Made by a program: the position numbers and the translations under genes
Origin: an uncultured Eubacteriales bacterium
GTDB taxonomy: Bacteria > Bacillota > Clostridia > Peptostreptococcales > Anaerovoracaceae
NCBI GenBank assembly: GCA_900542565.1
Contig: UQOC01000058.1
Location: 1-13,728 of the forward strand
Length of the DNA: 13,728 nucleotides
Direction of reading: 5' to 3'
Notes under the pieces: model-generated
Databases searched by the model: none
What the model was told of the DNA's origin: nothing
Seen by the model: only the letters and a program-made list of their open reading frames with translations
Shown: piece after piece, positions 12,937 through 13,728 of the stretch
Numbering within the stretch: position 1 is the stretch's first letter
Layout: every line of letters begins with the position of its first letter

Positions 12937-13728
12937 CACCTGACCTTTCTGAAAGCAAGACAGGCGTTGTGGCCGCCGAAGCCAAGGGAGTTGGAAAGGG
13001 CCAGGGTAACAGGCGCCTTTACGGCAGTGTTTGGTACACAGTTAAGGTCGCAGGCTTCGTCTTGCTCATTTAGATTGATGGTAGGCGGGATAATGCTTTC
13101 CTGAAGTGCAAATATGCAGGCCAGAGCTTCTATGGCTCCGGCTGCGCCCAGCATGTGCCCCGTCATGGACTTGGTGGAGCTTACGAAAGCTTCCCTTGCT
13201 TTTTCCTCGCCGAGGGCTTTCTTGATGGCAATGGTCTCGATGGCGTCGTTCATCGGCGTCCCTGTGCCGTGGGCGTTGACATATACCGTGTCTTCGGCGG
13301 TATAGCCCGCTTCGGCCATGGCATCGGTCATGGCTTTTGCGCCGCCCCTTGCCTCAGGGTGAGGAGCGGTGATGTGATAGGCGTCGCAGGTAGTCCCGTA
13401 CCCGCAGATCTCGCCGTATATCCTGGCGCTGCGGTTTACTGCGTGCTCGTATTCTTCCAGGACTAAAGCCACAGATCCTTCGCCGATGACGAAACCGCCC
13501 CTGCGGCTGTCAAAAGGCAGGGAAGCTGCATTTGGATCATCCGAAGTGGAAAGGGCCTGCATGTTGACAAATCCTGCCACTGCTGACGGCGTCACGGCCG
13601 CTTCGGTGCCGCCGGTGATGACTGCGTCTGCGTAGCCGTGGCGTATGAGTCTCATGGCCTCGCCGATGGCGTTGGAGCCGGAAGCGCAGGCTGTAACGAT
13701 GGGCATGGCCGTTCCCCGGCAGTCGTGG
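12936..13728 (-). CDS. fabF: Beta-ketoacyl-ACP synthase II, C-terminal part (runs off the window)
   Basis: The C-terminal 263 residues or so of a condensing enzyme that extends acyl-ACP with malonyl-ACP. The nucleophilic Cys lies in VTACASGSNAIGEA (codon 13688-13686). The two catalytic His are in AHGTGTP and in SMTGHMLGAAGAIEA. SNSLGFGGHNA is the usual C-terminal gate motif. An internal ATG (13706) exists, but the frame stays open and family-like to the window edge (HDCRGTA before it), so the gene is cut by the window and not truncated in the cell; about 150 residues should lie outside. The last codons overlap the start of accB, so the operon continues upstream beyond the right edge. Confidence 0.95.
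   Translation of the reverse strand, partial: HDCRGTAMPIVTACASGSNAIGEAMRLIRHGYADAVITGGTEAAVTPSAVAGFVNMQALSTSDDPNAASLPFDSRRGGFVIGEGSVALVLEEYEHAVNRSARIYGEICGYGTTCDAYHITAPHPEARGGAKAMTDAMAEAGYTAEDTVYVNAHGTGTPMNDAIETIAIKKALGEEKAREAFVSSTKSMTGHMLGAAGAIEALACIFALQESIIPPTINLNEQDEACDLNCVPNTAVKAPVTLALSNSLGFGGHNACLAFRKVR

Overview
This 13.7 kb window looks like chromosomal DNA from a Gram-positive anaerobe of the class Clostridia. The main reasons are the compact type II fatty-acid operon in the order fabF-accB-fabZ-accC-accD-accA, strong AGGAGG-type ribosome binding sites, a BlaI/M56/VanZ cassette, and an EF-G-like GTPase. The genus cannot be read from the sequence alone.

Left part, + strand. Two stem-loops (8-41 and 54-82) end an upstream gene. 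A single-gene unit for an EF-G-like translational GTPase (186-2135) follows, with a good promoter and a strong terminator. A 373-bp gap full of hairpins leads to a visibly more AT-rich three-gene operon (2509-4480): a BlaI/MecI-type repressor, an M56 (BlaR1/MecR1-type) membrane metallopeptidase without the penicillin-binding sensor domain, and a VanZ-family membrane protein. An imperfect 18-bp palindrome lies over the promoter of this operon and is a candidate autoregulatory operator. The likely theme is a membrane-sensed, proteolysis-relieved response to cell-envelope stress or antibiotic.

Middle part, - strand. A 664-residue protein with about four PAS domains and a C-terminal winged helix of the OmpR/SARP kind (4688-6682) is a probable one-component regulator. 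The 575 bp upstream of it hold no convincing gene but are rich in structure. They contain two GC-rich hairpins, four exactly 36-bp elements of the form GTTCTY-N24-GAGAAC (6883-7085), and a 52-nt imperfect hairpin (7148-7199). This is the least explained part of the window.

Right part, - strand, reading from the right edge leftwards. The order is fabF (3' part), accB, fabZ, accC, accD, accA, then an ATP-dependent medium-chain-type acyl-CoA synthetase. Every junction is an overlap or a gap of at most 4 nt, so the genes are almost certainly co-transcribed and translationally coupled. AccABCD makes malonyl-CoA, FabF condenses and FabZ dehydrates. The synthetase could activate free fatty acids beside this pathway. 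It carries an in-frame 24-bp minisatellite (about 7 copies) in its N-terminal domain.

Most promising leads: the 36-bp paired-hexamer array, the coding minisatellite in the synthetase, the sensor-less BlaR1-like/VanZ operon with its candidate operator, and a few unusual substitutions in otherwise conserved acetyl-CoA carboxylase motifs.
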